Assembly: GCF_947499845.1 (NCBI RefSeq)
Contig: NZ_CANMPM010000001.1
Location: forward strand, 124,001 to 188,000
Direction: 5' to 3'
DNA from: an uncultured Pseudokineococcus sp.
GTDB lineage: Bacteria; Actinomycetota; Actinomycetes; Actinomycetales; Quadrisphaeraceae
DNA: 64,000 nucleotides
Position 1 is the stretch's first letter; each line of letters starts with the position of its first letter. A program made the translations under genes and the position numbers. The notes beneath the pieces were generated by a model that saw only the letters and a program-made list of their open reading frames with translations, made no database searches and had not been told where the DNA came from. Shown here one piece after another: positions 44,625 to 55,600 of this stretch.

Positions 44625-46450
44625 CCGCGCGCACCGACCTCCAGCTCGACGAGCGCCCCGCCGCGGGCGGGGTGGACACCACCGCTCCCGTCGACGGCAC
44701 GGCCCTGCCCGACAGCGCTCTTCCCGACGGCGCCCTTCCCGACGGCGCCCTTCCCGACGCCGGCCTGCCCGACGCGTGCCCGGCCTCCCCCCGCGCGGGG
44801 GAGGCCCCCGCCGCCGGCGCGGGCTCCCGCCGCCGCCCCGCCGCACCCCTGGGCTCGGTGTCCTTCGTGGGCGCCGGCCCGGGCGACCCGGGGCTCCTCA
44901 CCGTCCGCGCCGCCGAGCTGGTCGACCGGGCCGAGGTCGTCGTCGTCGACGGCCCGGTCGGCGCCGCGCTCGTCGGCCGGCTCTCGCCCGGCGGCGCCGA
45001 GGTGCTCGACGCCCGGGCGGTCCAGGAGGCCAGCGACCCGACGCCGTCGGCGCGGGCGCGGGCCACCACCCGGCTGATCACGCGCGCCGCGCGGGCCGGG
45101 CGCCGCGTCGTGCGCGTGCTGCCGGGCGACGCGGCGACGTTCGAGGGGCTGGCGGAGGAGCTGCTGGCGTGCCACCGCGCGTCGGTGCCCTTCGAGGTCG
45201 TCCCCGGGGTCTCACCGGCCGTCGCCGTCCCCGTCTACGCGGGCGTGCCCGTCACGACGGCGGGCGTCGACCGGGTGCACGTCGTCGACACGACGACAGA
45301 GCCCCCGGACGCGGCGGGCCTCGCCGCGGCCAAGGAGACCGTCGTGCTCCTCGGCGGGCGCGAGGGCCTCGCGGCCGCCGCGCGGGCCCTCGTCGCGGCG
45401 GGGCGCAGCGCCTCGTCGCCCGTCGCCGTCACCTCCGGCGGCACGACGACGTCCCAGCGCACCGCCACGGCCTCGCTCGCCGAGCTGCCCGGCCTCCTCG
45501 AGAGCAGCGGGGAGGACGCCTGGCCGAGCCCGCTCGTGGCCGTCACCGGCCCCGGCGTCGCGCTGCGCGAGCGCACCTCCTGGTACGAGAACCGGCCGCT
45601 GTTCGGCTGGCGGGTGCTCGTGCCGCGCACGCAGGCGCAGGCGGGGGGCATGAGCGCCCTGCTCGCCGAGGCGGGCGCCACCGGCGAGGTCGTCCCGACG
45701 ATCTCCGTGGAGCCGCCGCGGACCCCGCACCAGATGGAGAAGGCCGTCACCGGCCTCGTCACCGGCCGCTACGAGTGGATCGGCTTCACGTCCGCCAACG
45801 CGGTGCGGGCCGTCCGCGAGAAGTTCGCCGAGTACGGGCTCGACGCCCGCGCCTTCGCGGGGCTCAAGGTGGCCGCGGTCGGCGGCGTGACGGCGCAGGC
45901 CCTGCGCGACTGGGGCATCGAGCCCGACCTCGTGCCCACCGGCGAGGAGTCCGCCAAGGGGCTGCTCGCCGACTGGCCGGCCTACGACGACGTGCTGGAC
46001 CCGATCAACAGGGTCCTGCTCCCGCGCGCCGACATCGCCACGGACACCCTCGTCGCGGGGCTCACCGAGCTCGGCTGGGAGGTGGACGACGTCACGGCCT
46101 ACCGCACCGTCCGGGCCGCGCCGCCGGCCGCCGACGTGCGGGACGCCATCAAGAACGGCGCCTTCGACGCCGTCGTCTTCACGTCGTCCTCCACGGTCCG
46201 CAACCTCGTCGGGATCGCCGGCAAGCCGAACCCGAGCACCGTCGTGGCGTGCATCGGCCCGGCGACGGCGCAGACGGCCGTCGAGCACGGGCTGCGCGTC
46301 GACGTGCTGGCCCCCGAGCCCAGCGCGGCCTCGCTCGTGGCGGCGCTCGCCGACCACGGCGCGGCGCTCGCCGCGGCGGCCGCCGAGGCCGGCGAGCCGC
46401 TCCAGCGCCCGAGCGAGCGCCGCGTCCCGGCGCGCCGACGGGCGCGCTGA
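44621..46450 (+). CDS. hemD: Uroporphyrinogen-III synthase fused to a SUMT-like domain
   Basis: 609 residues from GTG 44621 (GTGA overlap). Residues 1-75 are low complexity with an LPDGA-type repeat. Residues 78-325 are a tetrapyrrole methylase-like domain ([23 protein letters not shown]). Its catalytic-loop motif, normally GGDPFxFGRGxEE, reads [14 protein letters not shown], so SAM methyltransferase activity is doubtful. Residues 335-595 are the HemD synthase domain ([41 protein letters not shown]), which cyclises hydroxymethylbilane. This fusion is common in actinobacteria. Confidence 0.92.
   Translation: MTARTDLQLDERPAAGGVDTTAPVDGTALPDSALPDGALPDGALPDAGLPDACPASPRAGEAPAAGAGSRRRPAAPLGSVSFVGAGPGDPGLLTVRAAELVDRAEVVVVDGPVGAALVGRLSPGGAEVLDARAVQEASDPTPSARARATTRLITRAARAGRRVVRVLPGDAATFEGLAEELLACHRASVPFEVVPGVSPAVAVPVYAGVPVTTAGVDRVHVVDTTTEPPDAAGLAAAKETVVLLGGREGLAAAARALVAAGRSASSPVAVTSGGTTTSQRTATASLAELPGLLESSGEDAWPSPLVAVTGPGVALRERTSWYENRPLFGWRVLVPRTQAQAGGMSALLAEAGATGEVVPTISVEPPRTPHQMEKAVTGLVTGRYEWIGFTSANAVRAVREKFAEYGLDARAFAGLKVAAVGGVTAQALRDWGIEPDLVPTGEESAKGLLADWPAYDDVLDPINRVLLPRADIATDTLVAGLTELGWEVDDVTAYRTVRAAPPAADVRDAIKNGAFDAVVFTSSSTVRNLVGIAGKPNPSTVVACIGPATAQTAVEHGLRVDVLAPEPSAASLVAALADHGAALAAAAAEAGEPLQRPSERRVPARRRAR
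44694..44775 (+). repeat. LPDGA-coding tandem repeats at the hemD 5' end
   Basis: Five to six copies of a 15-base unit close to CTTCCCGACGGCGCC encode successive LPDxA peptides. The copies differ at a few bases. Confidence 0.75.
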
Positions 46451-46462
46451 CCCACCCACCGC

Positions 46463-46500
46463 CGTCGGCCGGCCGCCCCTGCGGGGAGGGCCGGCCGACG
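46463..46500 (+). terminator. Hairpin between hemD and hemB
   Basis: A perfect 12-bp stem (46463-46474 with 46489-46500) encloses a smaller CCCC/GGGG hairpin. It stands 13 bases after the hemD stop and probably attenuates read-through into hemB. Confidence 0.6.
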
Positions 46501-46506
46501 CGTCGA

Positions 46507-46536
46507 GGGCCCGCCCGGCCGTGCGTCGGCGGGCCC
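46507..46536 (+). terminator. Second hairpin in the hemB leader
   Basis: A 9-bp stem (GGGCCCGCC at 46507-46515 with GGCGGGCCC at 46528-46536) lies just before the hemB ribosome site (GAGAGG). It could limit hemB translation when folded. Confidence 0.45.
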
Positions 46537-46553
46537 GCCCGAGAGGACCCGCC

Positions 46554-47546
46554 GTGCCCTTCCCGATCGAGCGCCCGCGCCGCCTGCGCGCCACCCCCGC
46601 CCTGCGCGCGCTGGTGCGCGAGCAGCGCCTGCACCCCTCGCAGCTCGTGCTGCCGATGTTCGTCAAGGAGGGCCTCGACGCCCCGCGCGAGGTGACGAGC
46701 CTGCCCGGCGTCGTCCAGCACTCGCGGGCCTCGCTCGTCGACGCCGCCCACGAGGCCGTCGAGGCGGGCGTCGGCGGTCTCATGCTCTTCGGCGTCCCGG
46801 CCGAGCGGGACGCGCGGGGCAGCGGCGCCGACGACCCCGACGGGATCCTCAACCTCGGGCTGCGCGACCTCGCGGAGGCGGTGGGGGACCGGACCGTCGT
46901 CATGGCCGACCTGTGCCTCGACGAGTTCACCGACCACGGCCACTGCGGCGTCCTCGTCCCCGACGGGCCCCGCGCCGGGACGGTCGACAACGACGCCACG
47001 CTCGCCCGCTACACCTCCATGGCGCTGGCCCAGGCCGAGGCGGGGGCCACCGTGCTGGGACTCTCGGGGATGATGGACGGCCAGGTCGGCGTCGTGCGCG
47101 CCGCCCTCGACGAGGCGGGCCGCGACGACGTCGTGCTCCTCGCCTACGCGGCGAAGTACGCCTCGGCCTTCTACGGGCCCTTCCGCGAGGCCGTCGAGTC
47201 CACGCTCGTCGGGGACCGGCGCGCCTACCAGCAGGACCCGGCCAACCGCCGCGAGGCGCTGCGGGAGGTCCGTCTCGACGTCGAGGAGGGCGCCGACGTC
47301 GTCATGGTCAAGCCGGCGCTGCCCTACCTCGACGTCCTGTCCGACGTCGCGCAGGCGGTCGACGTGCCGGTGTGGGCCTACCAGGTCTCCGGCGAGCTGG
47401 CGATGGTCGAGGCCGCGGCCGCCCGCGGGTGGCTGGACCGGGAGCGGACGATCCTCGAGACGCTGGCGTCGGTGCAGCGCGCCGGCGCCGACGCCGTCCT
47501 CACCTACTGGGCCGTCGAGGCGGCCCGCTGGCTGCGCGAGGGCTGA
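46554..47546 (+). CDS. hemB: Porphobilinogen synthase (delta-aminolevulinic acid dehydratase)
   Basis: 330 residues from GTG 46554 with GAGAGGACC upstream. Condenses two aminolevulinates. The active-site lysines are in [19 protein letters not shown] and [14 protein letters not shown]. The metal-binding loop reads [18 protein letters not shown]. It keeps two of the three Cys of the zinc enzymes and has Asp at the middle position, an intermediate between zinc and magnesium types that is common in actinobacteria. It is separated from hemD by two hairpins. Confidence 0.96.
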   Translation: MPFPIERPRRLRATPALRALVREQRLHPSQLVLPMFVKEGLDAPREVTSLPGVVQHSRASLVDAAHEAVEAGVGGLMLFGVPAERDARGSGADDPDGILNLGLRDLAEAVGDRTVVMADLCLDEFTDHGHCGVLVPDGPRAGTVDNDATLARYTSMALAQAEAGATVLGLSGMMDGQVGVVRAALDEAGRDDVVLLAYAAKYASAFYGPFREAVESTLVGDRRAYQQDPANRREALREVRLDVEEGADVVMVKPALPYLDVLSDVAQAVDVPVWAYQVSGELAMVEAAAARGWLDRERTILETLASVQRAGADAVLTYWAVEAARWLREG

Positions 47547-47605
47547 GCGGCCGCCGACCGGGTGGCCGACGGGCCGGACGGACCGTGGCGGGCGTGCACG
47601 CGCAG

Positions 47606-47611
47606 TAGGGT
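47606..47611 (+). promoter_or_regulatory. Leaderless -10 box for the MarR gene
   Basis: TAGGGT, then CCGGGC, then ATG 47618. Confidence 0.7.
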
Positions 47612-47617
47612 CCGGGC

Positions 47618-48121
47618 ATGTCTGCACCTGCCGACGTCGACGGGGGACCGGCGCGGGACGACCGCCCCGGGGGCGCGCCCTGGCTCGACGCGCACGAGCA
47701 GCGGGTCTGGCGCAGCTACCTCGAGGGCACGCAGCGGCTCTGGGAGCACCTGGGCGCCGTCCTCGACGCCGACGGGGACGTGCCGCTCCAGGAGTACGAG
47801 GTCCTCGTGCGCCTCTCGGAGACGCCCGGCGGCTCCCTGCGGATGTCCGAGCTCGCGCACGCCCTCGTGCACTCCCGCAGCCGCCTCACGCACACGGTGG
47901 GGCGCATGGAGGCCCGCGGGCTCGTCGAGCGGCGCGCCTGCCCCGACGACGGCCGCGGCGTCCTGTGCGTCGTCACCGACGAGGGGCGGGCGGCCCTCGA
48001 GCGGCACGCGCCCGCGCACGTCGCGAGCGTCCGGGCCGCGCTCTTCGACCTCCTCGAGCCCGCCGAGGTGGACGCCCTGGGCAGCGCGCTCGAGAAGGTC
48101 GCCGCGAACCTCCGCGGCTGA
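47618..48121 (+). CDS. MarR-family transcriptional regulator
   Basis: 167 residues. The winged-helix core has [67 protein letters not shown], with the usual MarR DxR wing (DDGRG). The ligand and targets are unknown. It stands between hemB and hemL and may act on a neighbour, but no clear palindrome is visible over the adjacent starts. Confidence 0.9.
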   Translation: MSAPADVDGGPARDDRPGGAPWLDAHEQRVWRSYLEGTQRLWEHLGAVLDADGDVPLQEYEVLVRLSETPGGSLRMSELAHALVHSRSRLTHTVGRMEARGLVERRACPDDGRGVLCVVTDEGRAALERHAPAHVASVRAALFDLLEPAEVDALGSALEKVAANLRG

Positions 48122-48203
48122 GGCGGACGGCGCTGCTCCGTCGCTCCTCCCGGCCGCGGAGGGCCGCCGCCGTCCCCCTCGGGCTGCCGCGCGCGCCGGG
48201 CGG

Positions 48204-48209
48204 CAGGAT
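48204..48209 (+). promoter_or_regulatory. Probable leaderless -10 box for hemL
   Basis: CAGGAT, then six bases, then ATG 48216. It is the weaker NANNNT form. Confidence 0.45.
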
Positions 48210-48215
48210 GGCGGC

Positions 48216-49634
48216 ATGAGCACTGCCGCGACGCCGCCCCACGTCCCCGCCACGGACCGCCCCCGGACGCCCTACCCCTTCGAGGCCCCGGCGTCCGAGG
48301 AGCTCTTCGCCCGGGCCCGCGCCGTCACGCCCGGCGGCGTCAACTCGCCCGTGCGCGCCTTCGGCGCCGTCGGCGGCACGCCGCGCTTCATGACGTCGGC
48401 CCGCGGGCCCTACCTCGTCGACGCCGACGGCCGCGAGTACGTCGACCTCGTCTGCTCGTGGGGGCCGATGATCCTCGGGCACGCCCACCCGGAGGTCCTC
48501 GAGGCCGTCACCGCGGCGGCGGCGCAGGGCTTCTCCTACGGCACGCCCACCCCGCGCGAGGTCGAGCTCGCCGAGGAGATCGTGCGCCGCGTCGAGCCCG
48601 TGGAGCAGGTGCGGCTCGTCAGCTCGGGCACCGAGGCCGTCATGAGCGCCGTCCGGCTGGCCCGCGGCGCGACCGGGCGGCCGCTCGTCGTGAAGTTCGC
48701 CGGCCACTACCACGGCCACGTCGACGCGCTGCTGGCCTCGGCGGGCTCGGGACTCGCCACCTTCGCGCTGCCCGACACCCCGGGCGTCACCGGCGCGACC
48801 ACCGCCGACACGCTCGTCGTGCCCTACAACGACCCGGAGGCGCTCGAGGCCGTCTTCGCCGAGCACGGCGACCGCGTCGCCGCCCTCGTCACCGAGGCCG
48901 CCGCCGGCAACATGGGCGTCGTCCCGCCGCGCCCCGGCTTCACCGCGCTCATGCGCCGGCTCACGCGCGAGCACGGCGCCCTGCTCGTCAGCGACGAGGT
49001 GATGACGGGCTTCCGCCTCACCGCGGCGGGCTGGTACGGGCTCGAGGGCCCCCAGGGGGCCGACGGCGCCGAGGGCGTCCACGCCGGCGCCCCGGACCTC
49101 ATGACCTTCGGCAAGGTCATGGGCGGCGGCTTCCCGGCCGCGGCCTTCGGCGGCCGCGCCGACGTCATGGCCCAGCTCGCCCCGAACGGCCCCGTCTACC
49201 AGGCGGGCACGCTGTCGGGGAACCCCGTGGCGACGGCGGCGGGGCTCGCCACGCTCCAGCGCTGCACCCCCGAGGTCTACGCCCACCTCGACGCCACGGC
49301 TGAGCGCCTGTCGTCCGCGGCGTCCGCGGCCCTGGCCGACGCCGGTGTGCCGCACACCGTCTCGAACGCCGGGTCGATGTTCACCGTCTTCTTCGGCCCC
49401 GACGTCGTCCACGACTACGCGGGCGCCCGCAGCCAGGACGTGCAGGCCTACGCAGCCTTCTTCCAGTCGATGCTCGCCTCCGGCGTCCACCTGCCGCCGA
49501 GCGCGTTCGAGGCCTGGTTCGTCTCCGCGGCGCTCGACGACGAGGCCGTCGGCCGCGTCCTCGAGGCCCTGCCGCGCGCGGCGCAGGCGGCGGCGCGGGC
49601 CCAGAGCAGCGTCGCCGGCCAGACCGGCACCTGA
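48216..49634 (+). CDS. hemL: Glutamate-1-semialdehyde 2,1-aminomutase
   Basis: 472 residues. PLP enzyme converting glutamate-1-semialdehyde to aminolevulinate, the second step after hemA. Landmarks are [55 protein letters not shown], the DEVMTGFRL Asp and the PLP lysine in [13 protein letters not shown]. The length is slightly above normal because of a short N-terminal tail and an insert near [14 protein letters not shown]. Confidence 0.97.
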   Translation: MSTAATPPHVPATDRPRTPYPFEAPASEELFARARAVTPGGVNSPVRAFGAVGGTPRFMTSARGPYLVDADGREYVDLVCSWGPMILGHAHPEVLEAVTAAAAQGFSYGTPTPREVELAEEIVRRVEPVEQVRLVSSGTEAVMSAVRLARGATGRPLVVKFAGHYHGHVDALLASAGSGLATFALPDTPGVTGATTADTLVVPYNDPEALEAVFAEHGDRVAALVTEAAAGNMGVVPPRPGFTALMRRLTREHGALLVSDEVMTGFRLTAAGWYGLEGPQGADGAEGVHAGAPDLMTFGKVMGGGFPAAAFGGRADVMAQLAPNGPVYQAGTLSGNPVATAAGLATLQRCTPEVYAHLDATAERLSSAASAALADAGVPHTVSNAGSMFTVFFGPDVVHDYAGARSQDVQAYAAFFQSMLASGVHLPPSAFEAWFVSAALDDEAVGRVLEALPRAAQAAARAQSSVAGQTGT

Positions 49635-49674
49635 GCCGCCGGGGCGACGGGAAGGGGCGACGGGGGAGCGGGCC

Positions 49675-50436
49675 GTGGGACGTCGGCGGGCGGGAGGAGG
49701 GGGCGACGCCCCGACGTGGGGCCTGCCGGTCCGCCGGGTCGAGGAGCGGCCCGACCGCCCGGCCGACCGGACGGCGTGGCCGGCCACCCTCGCGCCGGTG
49801 CGCCAGCTGCTCGACGAGGGCCTGGACCTCGGGCCGGCGACCGTGCTCGTCGGGGAGAACGGGTCCGGCAAGTCCACGGTGGTCGAGGCCCTCGCCGCGC
49901 TCTTCGGGCTCTCGTCCCAGGGCGGGACGACCCACACCGCCCACTGGGGGCACGGCGCCCGCGACGCCTCGCCGCTGCCCGGGCACCTGAGGCTCGTCCG
50001 CGGCGCCGGCGCCTCGCGGTGGGGCTACTTCCTGCGCGCCGAGACGATGCACGCCACCTTCGAGGCCCTGCTGGAGCGGGTGGAGCGCAGCCCCGACCGC
50101 CTCGCCCAGTCCCACGGCGAGTCCTACCTGTCCGTCCTCGAGGACCACTTCGACGACTCCGGCCTCTTCGTGCTCGACGAGCCCGAGTCGGCGCTGTCCT
50201 TCTCCGGCCAGCTCGCGCTCGTCGGTGTCCTCGCCGCGCAGGTGGCGGGCGGCCGGGCGCAGGTGGTCGTGGCCACGCACTCTCCGCTCGTGGCGGCGCT
50301 GCCCGGCGCCAGGGTGCTCGAGCTGTCGGAGGACGGCCTCGTCGAGCGGGCGTGGGACGACCTCGACGTCGTCGCGCACTGGCGCTCCTTCCTCGACGCG
50401 CCGGAGCGCTACCTGCGGCACGTGCGCCCGTCCTGA
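49675..50436 (+). CDS. AAA-type ATPase (ABC/SMC-like P-loop protein)
   Basis: 253 residues from GTG 49675 with GGGGGAG upstream. Walker A is VLVGENGSGKSTVVEALAALFG, Walker B is SGLFVLDEPESALSFSGQLAL and the H-loop is VVVATHSPLVAALPGA. The signature region is SHGESYLSVLE. This is the short AAA_15/AAA_21 ATPase often annotated as an ABC ATPase. Membrane domains are absent, so it is not a transporter by itself. Role unknown. Confidence 0.85.
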   Translation: MGRRRAGGGGDAPTWGLPVRRVEERPDRPADRTAWPATLAPVRQLLDEGLDLGPATVLVGENGSGKSTVVEALAALFGLSSQGGTTHTAHWGHGARDASPLPGHLRLVRGAGASRWGYFLRAETMHATFEALLERVERSPDRLAQSHGESYLSVLEDHFDDSGLFVLDEPESALSFSGQLALVGVLAAQVAGGRAQVVVATHSPLVAALPGARVLELSEDGLVERAWDDLDVVAHWRSFLDAPERYLRHVRPS

Positions 50437-50497
50437 GGCGCCCGTCCTCGCGCGGCCGGCGCCGACGCCGCTGCGCGGAGCGGCCGGCCGTCTCGGG

Positions 50498-50503
50498 CAG
50501 GAT
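50498..50503 (+). promoter_or_regulatory. Probable leaderless -10 box for the histidine phosphatase
   Basis: CAGGAT, then GCGGGC, then ATG 50510. Confidence 0.45.
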
Positions 50504-50509
50504 GCGGGC

Positions 50510-51223
50510 ATGGCCTCGTCCTCGTCGTCCTCCGCGTCCTCGCCCGGGCCCCGCGACCCCGCCCGCCTGCCCGACCCGTCGGTGCGGACGGTGGTGCACC
50601 TCCTGCGCCACGGCGAGGTCCACAACCCCGAGGGCGTGCTCTACGGACGGCTGCCGGGCTACCACCTGTCCGAGCGCGGGCGGGCGATGGCGCAGCGGGT
50701 CGCCGAGCACCTCGTCGACGCGGGCCACGACATCGCCCTCGTCGTCGCCTCGCCGCTGGAGCGGGCGCAGGAGACGGCGCGCGCCTCGGCGGACGCCCTC
50801 GGCCTCGAGGTCGGCGTCGACGAGCGGCTCGTCGAGGCCGGCAACCAGTTCCAGGGCCTCACCGTGGGCGTCGGGGACGGCGCCCTGCGCCGGCCCGAGC
50901 ACTGGTGGAAGCTGCGCAACCCCCTGACGCCCAGCTGGGGCGAGCCGTACGTCGAGCAGGCGGCCCGCATGCGCGCCGCCGCCGACGAGGCCCGGGTGCG
51001 CGCGGAGGGCCGCCACGCGCTCCTCGTCAGCCACCAGCTGCCCATCTGGGTCGCCCGGCTGTCCGTCGAGGGGCGCCGCTACGTCCACGACCCCCGCCGT
51101 CGCGAGTGCTCGCTCGCGAGCCTCACGTCGCTGCACTTCGTGGGCCACCGCCTCGAGGGCGTCACCTACCGCGAGCCGGCCGCCGACCTGCTGCCGGGGG
51201 CGAACCCCGTCCCGGGGGCCTGA
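50510..51223 (+). CDS. Histidine phosphatase (phosphoglycerate mutase-like) protein
   Basis: 237 residues. The RHG motif is [15 protein letters not shown], the second Arg block is [14 protein letters not shown] and the second catalytic His is [11 protein letters not shown]. It sits between hemL and the cytochrome c maturation genes, as does Rv0525 in mycobacteria. The substrate is unknown. Small phosphorylated metabolites are most likely. Confidence 0.9.
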   Translation: MASSSSSSASSPGPRDPARLPDPSVRTVVHLLRHGEVHNPEGVLYGRLPGYHLSERGRAMAQRVAEHLVDAGHDIALVVASPLERAQETARASADALGLEVGVDERLVEAGNQFQGLTVGVGDGALRRPEHWWKLRNPLTPSWGEPYVEQAARMRAAADEARVRAEGRHALLVSHQLPIWVARLSVEGRRYVHDPRRRECSLASLTSLHFVGHRLEGVTYREPAADLLPGANPVPGA

Positions 51224-51301
51224 GCAGGGCTCCACCACCTGTCCACGGGCCGCGTCCGGCTCCCAGCCTCCTGCCAGGCTCGGTGTGGAACCCTGGAGGT
51301 T

Positions 51302-51922
51302 GTGGGAGCACAGGCCAGCACGGGCAGCCGGGCGCGCGCGGGGCGCGCGGCCCGGGGCGCTCTCGCGGCCGCCGCGCTCGTCGGCGCGGCCGGTCTCGCG
51401 GGGTGCACGACGAGCGACGCCCGGCCCTCGGTCGTCGACCAGGGCTACGTCGCAGGCGACGGCAGCCTCGTCCAGCTCCCGCCGGACGAGCGCGGCGAGC
51501 CGGTCGAGCTCGCGGGCACGACGCTGCAGGGCGAGGCGGTCGACGTCGCCGACTGGCGCGGCGCGCCCGTGGTCCTCAACACGTGGTACGCCGCCTGCGG
51601 GCCCTGCCGCCTCGAGGCGCCCGACCTGGCGGAGGTGTCCGAGGACACCGCCGACGAGGGCGTGCGCTTCCTCGGGATCAACACCCGGGACGGCGAGGCG
51701 CAGGGCGTCGCCTTCGAGGAGGAGTTCGGCATCACCTACCCCTCGCTGCTCGACCGCGACGGCGAGGGCGTCCTCGCGCTGCGCGGCCAGCTGCCGCCGT
51801 CGGCCACCCCGACGACGCTCGTCCTCGACCCGCAGGGCCGCGTCGCGGCGCGGTTCCTCGGCCCCGTGGACCCGTCCACGCTGCGGACCGTCATCGACGA
51901 CGCGGCGGCGGAGGCGGCGTGA
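51302..51922 (+). CDS. TlpA/ResA-like thioredoxin lipoprotein
   Basis: 206 residues from GTG 51302, preceded by GGAGG. The signal ends in [10 protein letters not shown], a lipobox. The thioredoxin domain has [18 protein letters not shown] with a CGPC active site and [13 protein letters not shown] with cis-Pro. In system II cytochrome c biogenesis the ResA-like protein reduces the apocytochrome CxxCH cysteines outside the membrane. It is followed by ccdA, resB and ccsB. Confidence 0.92.
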   Translation: MGAQASTGSRARAGRAARGALAAAALVGAAGLAGCTTSDARPSVVDQGYVAGDGSLVQLPPDERGEPVELAGTTLQGEAVDVADWRGAPVVLNTWYAACGPCRLEAPDLAEVSEDTADEGVRFLGINTRDGEAQGVAFEEEFGITYPSLLDRDGEGVLALRGQLPPSATPTTLVLDPQGRVAARFLGPVDPSTLRTVIDDAAAEAA

Positions 51923-51941
51923 GCCCCGCCCCGGCACGGGC

Positions 51942-52721
51942 GTGAGCGCCCTGCCCGTCCCCCTGCTCGCCGCGAGCGCCCCGGACACCTTCGGCGCGGT
52001 GGCCTTCTCCGGCCCCGTGCTGCTCGCCGTCCCCGTGGCCGCCCTCGCCGGGCTCGTCTCCTTCGCCTCCCCCTGCGTGCTCCCGCTCGTGCCGGGCTAC
52101 CTCGGCTACGTCACGGGCCTCACCGGCGTGGCCCTCGAGCGGCAGCGCCGCGCGCGGGTGCTGCTCGGGGCCGTCCTCTTCGTCCTCGGCTTCAGCGCCG
52201 TCTTCGTCGTCGTCGGCTTCACCGCGGGCGTGCTCGGCGGGCTGCTGCAGCAGTGGGGCGACGAGGTGGCGCGCGTGCTCGGCGTCGTCGTCGTCCTGCT
52301 CGGCCTGTCCTTCGCCGGCCTGCTGCCCGGGCTGCGGCGCGAGGTGGCCGTGCGCCGCCGTCCCCGCCCCGGCCTGGCGGGCGCGCCGCTCCTCGGCGTC
52401 GTCTTCGGCCTCGGGTGGACCCCGTGCATGGGGCCCACGCTGGCGGCCATCTCCTCGCTCGCCTTCGTGTCGGGCTCCGGGCCGCGCAGCGTCGTCCTCG
52501 CGGTCGCCTACTGCCTCGGCCTCGGCGTGCCCTTCGTGCTCGTGGCGCTCGCGGCCAGCCGCGGCGCCCGCGGCCTCGAGGTGCTGCGCCGCCACCGCGT
52601 CGCCCTCTCGCGCGCCGGCGGGGCGCTCCTCGTCGTCGTCGGCCTGCTCCTCGTCACCGGCGTCTGGACGCAGTGGACGAGCGCCGTGGGCGCGCGCTTC
52701 TCCGAGTGGGCGCTGCTGTGA
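51942..52721 (+). CDS. ccdA: Cytochrome c biogenesis protein CcdA
   Basis: 259 residues from GTG 51942, six membrane helices. The two redox Cys are in [22 protein letters not shown] and [16 protein letters not shown], the CcdA signature. It passes reducing power from cytoplasmic thioredoxin to the ResA-like protein. It overlaps resB by GTGA. Confidence 0.94.
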   Translation: MSALPVPLLAASAPDTFGAVAFSGPVLLAVPVAALAGLVSFASPCVLPLVPGYLGYVTGLTGVALERQRRARVLLGAVLFVLGFSAVFVVVGFTAGVLGGLLQQWGDEVARVLGVVVVLLGLSFAGLLPGLRREVAVRRRPRPGLAGAPLLGVVFGLGWTPCMGPTLAAISSLAFVSGSGPRSVVLAVAYCLGLGVPFVLVALAASRGARGLEVLRRHRVALSRAGGALLVVVGLLLVTGVWTQWTSAVGARFSEWALL

Positions 52722-54520
52722 GCCGCGCGGCCGAGCGCGCCCGCGGCACCGCGGACGGGACCCCCGTCCAGCCCCGGCTCGGCGCCGTGGGCACGGTGCG
52801 CTTCGTGTGGCGCCAGCTCACGAGCATGCGCACCGCCCTGCTCCTGCTGCTGCTCCTCGCGGTCGGGGCCGTGCCGGGCTCCGTCGTGCCGCAGCAGGAC
52901 GTCGACCCGGCGGCCGTCGTCACCTTCCGCGACGAGCACCCGGCGCTCGCCCCGTGGCTCGACCGGCTCGGCTTCTTCGACGTCTACGCCTCGCCGTGGT
53001 TCTCCGCCGTCTACCTGCTCCTGTTCGTCTCGCTCGTCGGCTGCGTGCTGCCCCGCAGCCGCCAGCAGTGGACGGCGTGGCGCTCGAAGCCGCCGCGCAC
53101 GCCCTCGCGCCTCGAGCGGCTGCCCGAGCACCGGGTCGTCGACGTCGGCGGCGGCGAGGGTGCTGCGGGCGCGGAGCCCCTGGCCGCGGCGGCGGCGGAG
53201 CTGCGGCGGCGCCGCTACCGCGTCGACGTCCGGCCCGACGCCCCGGGGGCGGCGACGGGATCGGTGGCCGCCGAGAAGGGCCACCTGCGCGAGACCGGCA
53301 ACCTCGTCTTCCACCTCTCGCTCGTCGGGCTGCTGCTGGCGCTCGCCGCCTCGAGCCTGCTCAGCTACCGCGCCCAGGTGGTCGTGCCGGTGGGCCAGGG
53401 CTTCTCCAACACGGTCGCCCGCTACGACACCTTCGACCCGGGCGCCTGGGTCTCGGACGACGACCTGCCGCCCTTCGCCGTCGGGCTGCAGGGCCTCGAC
53501 GTCGAGTTCGAGGAGACGACCGGCGGCCAGCTCGGCCAGCCGCGCGACTTCGAGGCGCAGGTCGACGTCCTCGCTCCGGGGGAGGAGCCGCGCGAGGACG
53601 TCATCCGCGTCAACGAGCCGCTGCACGCGGCCGGCGCCGAGGTGTACCTGGCGGGCAACGGCTACGCGCCCGTCATCTCGGTGACGGACGCCGACGGCCG
53701 GCTCGTCTACTCGGAGCCCACGCCCTTCCTCGCGCAGGACGGCTTCTACAGCTCCACCGGCGTCGTCAAGGTCCTCGGCGCGCAGCCGGACCAGCTCGGG
53801 TTCACCGGCGCCTTCCTGCCGACGGCCGTCGTGGACCAGCGCGGCCCGCGCTCGGTCTTCCCCGACGCGCGCGACCCGCTGCTGCTGCTCACGGGCTACC
53901 GCGGCGACCTCGGCGCGGTCAACGACGGCCTGCCCGTCAACGTCTACGAGCTCGACACCCGCTCGATGCAGCAGCTCGAGACGGGCGACGGCGCCCCCTG
54001 GTCGGTGGCGCTGCGCCCCGGCGACGCCGTCGAGCTCCCCTCCGGCCTCGGCACGCTGCGCTTCGGCTACCCGCCCGACGCGGCGGCGGCCGACGACGTC
54101 GCGGCCGCTTCCGGCGCCGGGGACCCGCTGCCGCGCTTCGCGGGGCTCACCGTGCGGCACGACCCGGGCCGCCTGCCGGCCCTCGTGTTCTCCGTGCTGG
54201 CGATGCTCGGGCTGGTGGCCTCGCTCTTCACCCCGCGTCGCCGCGTGTTCGTCCGCGTCTCCGGCGGCCCCGCCGCGGGCGGCGGCCTGCGCACCGAGGT
54301 GGGCGGGCTCGCGCGCGGGGAGGACGCCGGGCTGGCCGCGGAGGTCGACGGGCTCGCGCGTACCCTCGGCGGAGGCGCACCTCCCGGCCCGCCGCAGCCG
54401 TCGGCCCCACCGCCACCGGCCCCACCACCACCGCGGGCCTCGGGCCCGGGGACGCCGACCACCGCCGGGGAGCCCGCTGCCGCCCCCCGCATCCGATCCC
54501 GATCCCGATCCAGGAGCTGA
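52718..54520 (+). CDS. resB: Cytochrome c biogenesis protein ResB
   Basis: 600 residues from GTG 52718 (GTGA overlap). Four membrane helices (near residues 40-65, 100-120, 200-225 and 480-500) and a large extracytoplasmic domain between the last two. Landmarks are [22 protein letters not shown] and [21 protein letters not shown]. With CcsB it forms the heme-attaching Ccs complex. The C-terminal 90 residues are Pro-rich and end in an [10 protein letters not shown] tail made by a hexanucleotide repeat. Confidence 0.93.
   Translation: MSRAAERARGTADGTPVQPRLGAVGTVRFVWRQLTSMRTALLLLLLLAVGAVPGSVVPQQDVDPAAVVTFRDEHPALAPWLDRLGFFDVYASPWFSAVYLLLFVSLVGCVLPRSRQQWTAWRSKPPRTPSRLERLPEHRVVDVGGGEGAAGAEPLAAAAAELRRRRYRVDVRPDAPGAATGSVAAEKGHLRETGNLVFHLSLVGLLLALAASSLLSYRAQVVVPVGQGFSNTVARYDTFDPGAWVSDDDLPPFAVGLQGLDVEFEETTGGQLGQPRDFEAQVDVLAPGEEPREDVIRVNEPLHAAGAEVYLAGNGYAPVISVTDADGRLVYSEPTPFLAQDGFYSSTGVVKVLGAQPDQLGFTGAFLPTAVVDQRGPRSVFPDARDPLLLLTGYRGDLGAVNDGLPVNVYELDTRSMQQLETGDGAPWSVALRPGDAVELPSGLGTLRFGYPPDAAAADDVAAASGAGDPLPRFAGLTVRHDPGRLPALVFSVLAMLGLVASLFTPRRRVFVRVSGGPAAGGGLRTEVGGLARGEDAGLAAEVDGLARTLGGGAPPGPPQPSAPPPPAPPPPRASGPGTPTTAGEPAAAPRIRSRSRSRS
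54495..54512 (+). repeat. GATCCC hexanucleotide repeat at the resB 3' end
   Basis: GATCCC twice and GATCCA once encode the RSRSRS tail of ResB. The last copy runs into the ccsB ribosome site (CAGGAG). Confidence 0.85.
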
Positions 54521-54524
54521 GGAC

Positions 54525-55502
54525 ATGGGCGAGTCGCTCGCCGCGACGAGCAACCTGCTCGTCTACTCGTCGATGACGGTCTACGCCGTCGCGCTCGTCG
54601 CCTTCGCGCTCGACCTCTCGGGCCGGGGCCGCACCGCCGTGGCGCCCGCCCGGCAGGAGGCGCTCGTGGGCGCCGGCGCGCGAGCCGCCGGGGGAGCGGC
54701 CTCCACCGGGGCCGGGGCCGAGGACCCCGACGCGGGGGTGCGCCGCCGCGCCGCGGCCGTCGGCGTCACGACGACGTGGCTGGCGATGGCCCTCCACGGC
54801 GCCGCGGTGGTCACCCGCGGGCTCTCCGCGGGCCGCGTGCCCTGGGGCAACATGTACGAGTTCACGCTGACGGGGGCCTTCGTCGTCACCGCCGTCTACT
54901 GCGTCGTGCTGCTGCGCCGGGACCTGCGCTACCTGGGCGTCTTCGTCGTCGGGCCCGTCCTGCTCACCCTCGGCATCGCCCTCTCGGTCCTCTACACCGA
55001 GTCGGCGCAGCTCGTGCCGGCGCTGCAGAGCTACTGGCTCGTCATCCACGTCTCCGTCGCGACGGTCAGCTCGGCGCTCTTCGTCATCGCCTTCTCGGCC
55101 AACGTGCTGCAGCTCGTGCAGGACCGCCGCGAGCACGCCCTCGCGGCCGGCCGCCCCGCCCGCGGCCGCTTCATGGACCGCCTGCCCGGCTCGGTGGAGC
55201 TCGAGCGGGCCGCCTACCGTCTCATCGCCGTGTCCTTCCCGCTGTGGTCCTTCACGCTCGTCGCCGGCGCCATCTGGGCCGAGCGGGCGTGGGGCCGCTA
55301 CTGGGGGTGGGACCCCAAGGAGGTCTGGACCTTCGTCATCTGGGTCGTCTACGCCGCCTACCTGCACGCCCGCGCCACGCGCGGCTGGGACGGGCGCCGC
55401 GCCGCCTACCTCGCCATCGCGGGCTTCGCCTGCATCCTCGTGAACTGGGGCGTGGTGAACGTCTTCTTCCCCGGCAACCACTCCTACGCCGGGATCGGCT
55501 GA
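54525..55502 (+). CDS. ccsB: Cytochrome c biogenesis protein CcsB
   Basis: 325 residues from ATG 54525, four bases after the resB stop, with CAGGAG 13 bases upstream. About eight membrane helices. The heme-handling WWD motif is present as WGRYWGWDPKEVWTFVIWVVYAAYLHAR. Conserved His residues lie in MALHGAAVV and YWLVIHVSVA. It is the heme-delivery partner of ResB and ends with the NHSYAGIG tail. Confidence 0.95.
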   Translation: MGESLAATSNLLVYSSMTVYAVALVAFALDLSGRGRTAVAPARQEALVGAGARAAGGAASTGAGAEDPDAGVRRRAAAVGVTTTWLAMALHGAAVVTRGLSAGRVPWGNMYEFTLTGAFVVTAVYCVVLLRRDLRYLGVFVVGPVLLTLGIALSVLYTESAQLVPALQSYWLVIHVSVATVSSALFVIAFSANVLQLVQDRREHALAAGRPARGRFMDRLPGSVELERAAYRLIAVSFPLWSFTLVAGAIWAERAWGRYWGWDPKEVWTFVIWVVYAAYLHARATRGWDGRRAAYLAIAGFACILVNWGVVNVFFPGNHSYAGIG

Positions 55503-55529
55503 CCCAGCCGTCGAGCTCGCAGGACGCAG

Positions 55530-55561
55530 CAGGCCCCGCTCCCATGAGGGAGCGGGGCCTG
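55530..55561. terminator. Bidirectional terminator between ccsB and the PLDc_N gene
   Basis: A perfect 14-bp stem (55530-55543 with 55548-55561) and an ATGA loop, with GACGC/GCGTC flanks that lengthen it. It lies between convergent genes. Confidence 0.75.
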
Positions 55562-55600
55562 CGTCGTCCGGCGCCTCGCGCCGGGGCGGCCGAGAGGGGG

